DNA of 64,000 nt from Oscillospiraceae bacterium (lineage in GTDB: Bacteria > Bacillota > Clostridia > Oscillospirales > CAG-272). The DNA lies in contig SVTF01000006.1 of NCBI GenBank assembly GCA_015063905.1, positions 19,676 through 83,675 of the forward strand. Direction: 5' to 3'. The notes under the pieces were generated by a model. It saw nothing but the letters and a program-made list of their open reading frames with translations, did no database searches and was not told where the DNA came from. Within the stretch, counting starts at the first letter, position 1; each line of letters opens with the position of its first letter. A program made the translations under genes and the position numbers. This document shows, piece by piece, positions 63,385-64,000 of this stretch.

Positions 63385-63416
63385 AAAAGTTTTTTGGAAG
63401 GTGGGGGTGCAGGGGG
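63385..63416. repeat. G-rich intergenic repeat, copy 1
   Basis: AAAGTTTTTTGGAAGG followed by TGGGGGTGCAGGGGG. Two longer copies of the same element are at 63832 and 63948. Confidence 0.6.
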
Positions 63417-63455
63417 CAGGAAACCTATTTTATCAAAAAATTGTTTCCTGCCCCC
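63412..63455 (-). terminator. Long inverted repeat, possible terminator
   Basis: GGGGGCAGGAAAC (63412-63424) / GTTTCCTGCCCCC (63443-63455), 13 bp, 18-nt loop. It lies 9 bp past the stop of the small leftward gene at 63465. No U tract on the leftward transcript. Confidence 0.5.
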
Positions 63456-63464
63456 CTTTAAAAC

Positions 63465-63698
63465 TCACATCTCCGTATGCGCTCTGTTGGGCACGGCGGG
63501 GTCGGGTGCGGACGGGCTTGCGGGATTGGCGTTACGTCTTGGCTGGCGGATATTGTATTTGAAAATATCGTCAGCCGCATTTATCGTGTCGAGCAGCTCG
63601 TTGTTCGGGTCGTATTCATTTGTGTATGCGCCCGGATGAGTGCCGTAATCAAACGTACGCTCCAATTTTCGCATCATTTTCTTATCTTCTTTCTTCAT
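63465..63698 (-). CDS. Small protein of unknown function
   Basis: A 77-aa hydrophilic protein with a strong ribosome site (GGAGGTTCAGTT then ATG). It starts MKKEDKKMMRKLERTFDYG, continues with NEYDPNNELLDTINAADDIFKY, and ends in a Pro/Ala/Asn-rich tail (RRNANPASPSAPDPAV), possibly extended by readthrough into repeat DNA. No Cys, membrane helix or known motif. The start signal is the main evidence for coding; function unknown. Confidence 0.55.
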   Translation of the reverse strand: MKKEDKKMMRKLERTFDYGTHPGAYTNEYDPNNELLDTINAADDIFKYNIRQPRRNANPASPSAPDPAVPNRAHTEM

Positions 63699-63831
63699 AA
63701 CTGAACCTCCAAAATATACTTATCGGTTACAGTTATTCTTCCCCGAAACCCAGAAATTATTTGTTAGTTTTTGAAGATTGGGCGGGCAGAAAGGAAAAAA
63801 TCCATTTTACCCCTTTTTCTCTCCCCCCTAT

Positions 63832-63869
63832 CCGAAAGTTCTTTGGGGTGGCGGGGGTGCAGGGGGGAG
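63832..63869. repeat. G-rich intergenic repeat, copy 2
   Basis: CCGAAAGTTCTTTGGGGTGG then CGGGGGTGCAGGGGGGA; similarity to copy 3 runs further downstream through ATCTTTCAA. Confidence 0.75.
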
Positions 63870-63947
63870 AGGCGATCTTTCAAGAAAGCTATTCTCCCTA
63901 TAGCACTTTGCGAAGAATATGATTGCAAGTGTGCCCCCTTTCCCTCT

Positions 63948-64000
63948 CCGAAAGTTCTTTGGGGTGGTGGGGGTGCAGGGGGAGGAGGGGAATCTTTCAA
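63948..64000. repeat. G-rich intergenic repeat, copy 3 (reaches the window edge)
   Basis: CCGAAAGTTCTTTGGGGTGG then TGGGGGTGCAGGGGGAGG and ATCTTTCAA at the window end. The 63699-64000 stretch otherwise holds no gene I can support. Confidence 0.75.

Noticed and set aside
63764..64000. Leftward Pro-rich open frame at the right edge
   Set aside because: It is the translation of the G-rich repeat copies, repeats its own sequence and has no ribosome site.

Overview
The window is bacterial chromosome from a low-to-mid GC Gram-positive anaerobe, most likely an uncultured gut-type member of class Clostridia. The evidence is the set of classic Firmicutes gene orders (rimP-nusA-ylxR-ylxQ-infB; DUF2232-gdpP-rplI-dnaB; tilS-hpt-ftsH; DUF512-der-obgE), T-box leaders, feoA/feoB with a Cys-rich Feo partner, a SleB-like hydrolase, consensus TTGACA-17-TATAAT promoters and strong GGAGG ribosome sites. 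I saw no tRNA, rRNA, insertion sequence, prophage or CRISPR array.

Layout. 1-2.4 kb: divergent pepF (cut by the edge) and asnA. 2.4-15.2 kb: an accessory island, all leftward, with two very large exported modular proteins (1638 and 2122 aa). Each is followed at once by a 41-aa peptide gene; the two peptides are identical over their last 29 residues. The second peptide is followed by a strong hairpin and an HPr-kinase-like P-loop kinase. 15.5-22 kb: tandem repeats, an rsmF-type rRNA methyltransferase with a Gly/Cys-rich insert, a HAD phosphatase, a two-component system with two membrane proteins, and a Nudix hydrolase. 22-27 kb: infB-nusA-rimP operon. 27.6-37 kb: rightward housekeeping genes from DUF2232 to ftsH. 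37-42 kb: a VanY-type carboxypeptidase, an MnmM-type tRNA methyltransferase and a Cys-rich DUF6062-type protein (leftward), then an 8-oxoguanine glycosylase, an unknown gene and a MATE exporter (rightward). 42-47.6 kb: two paralogous solute-binding lipoproteins without permease genes, and a glycogen branching enzyme. 47.7-51.6 kb: Trp T-box with a lone trpB2, then mgtE behind an unusual leader. 51.8-57.5 kb: DUF512, der, unknown, obgE, ppa and a small membrane protein. 57.6-60.4 kb: the Feo ferrous-iron uptake genes with two copies of a GTTAGC-N4-GCTAAC palindrome. 60.4-64 kb: SleB-like hydrolase, Tyr T-box and tyrS, and a repeat-rich end with one small gene.

The best candidate for an undescribed system is the 2.4-15.2 kb island. 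Between the two 41-aa peptide genes there are 13 synonymous and no amino-acid-changing differences in 29 codons, so the peptide itself is under strong selection. Its YxxP motif, a Thr two residues before a possible Ser-(6)-Glu ring, and the neighbouring HprK-like kinase recall lasso-type RiPP precursors, but no cyclase or leader peptidase gene lies in the window, so this remains a hypothesis. Other points worth attention are the mgtE leader (29-codon upstream ORF plus a terminator hairpin that also hides the ribosome site), the Trp-controlled trpB2 without trpA, and the duplicated feo operator.
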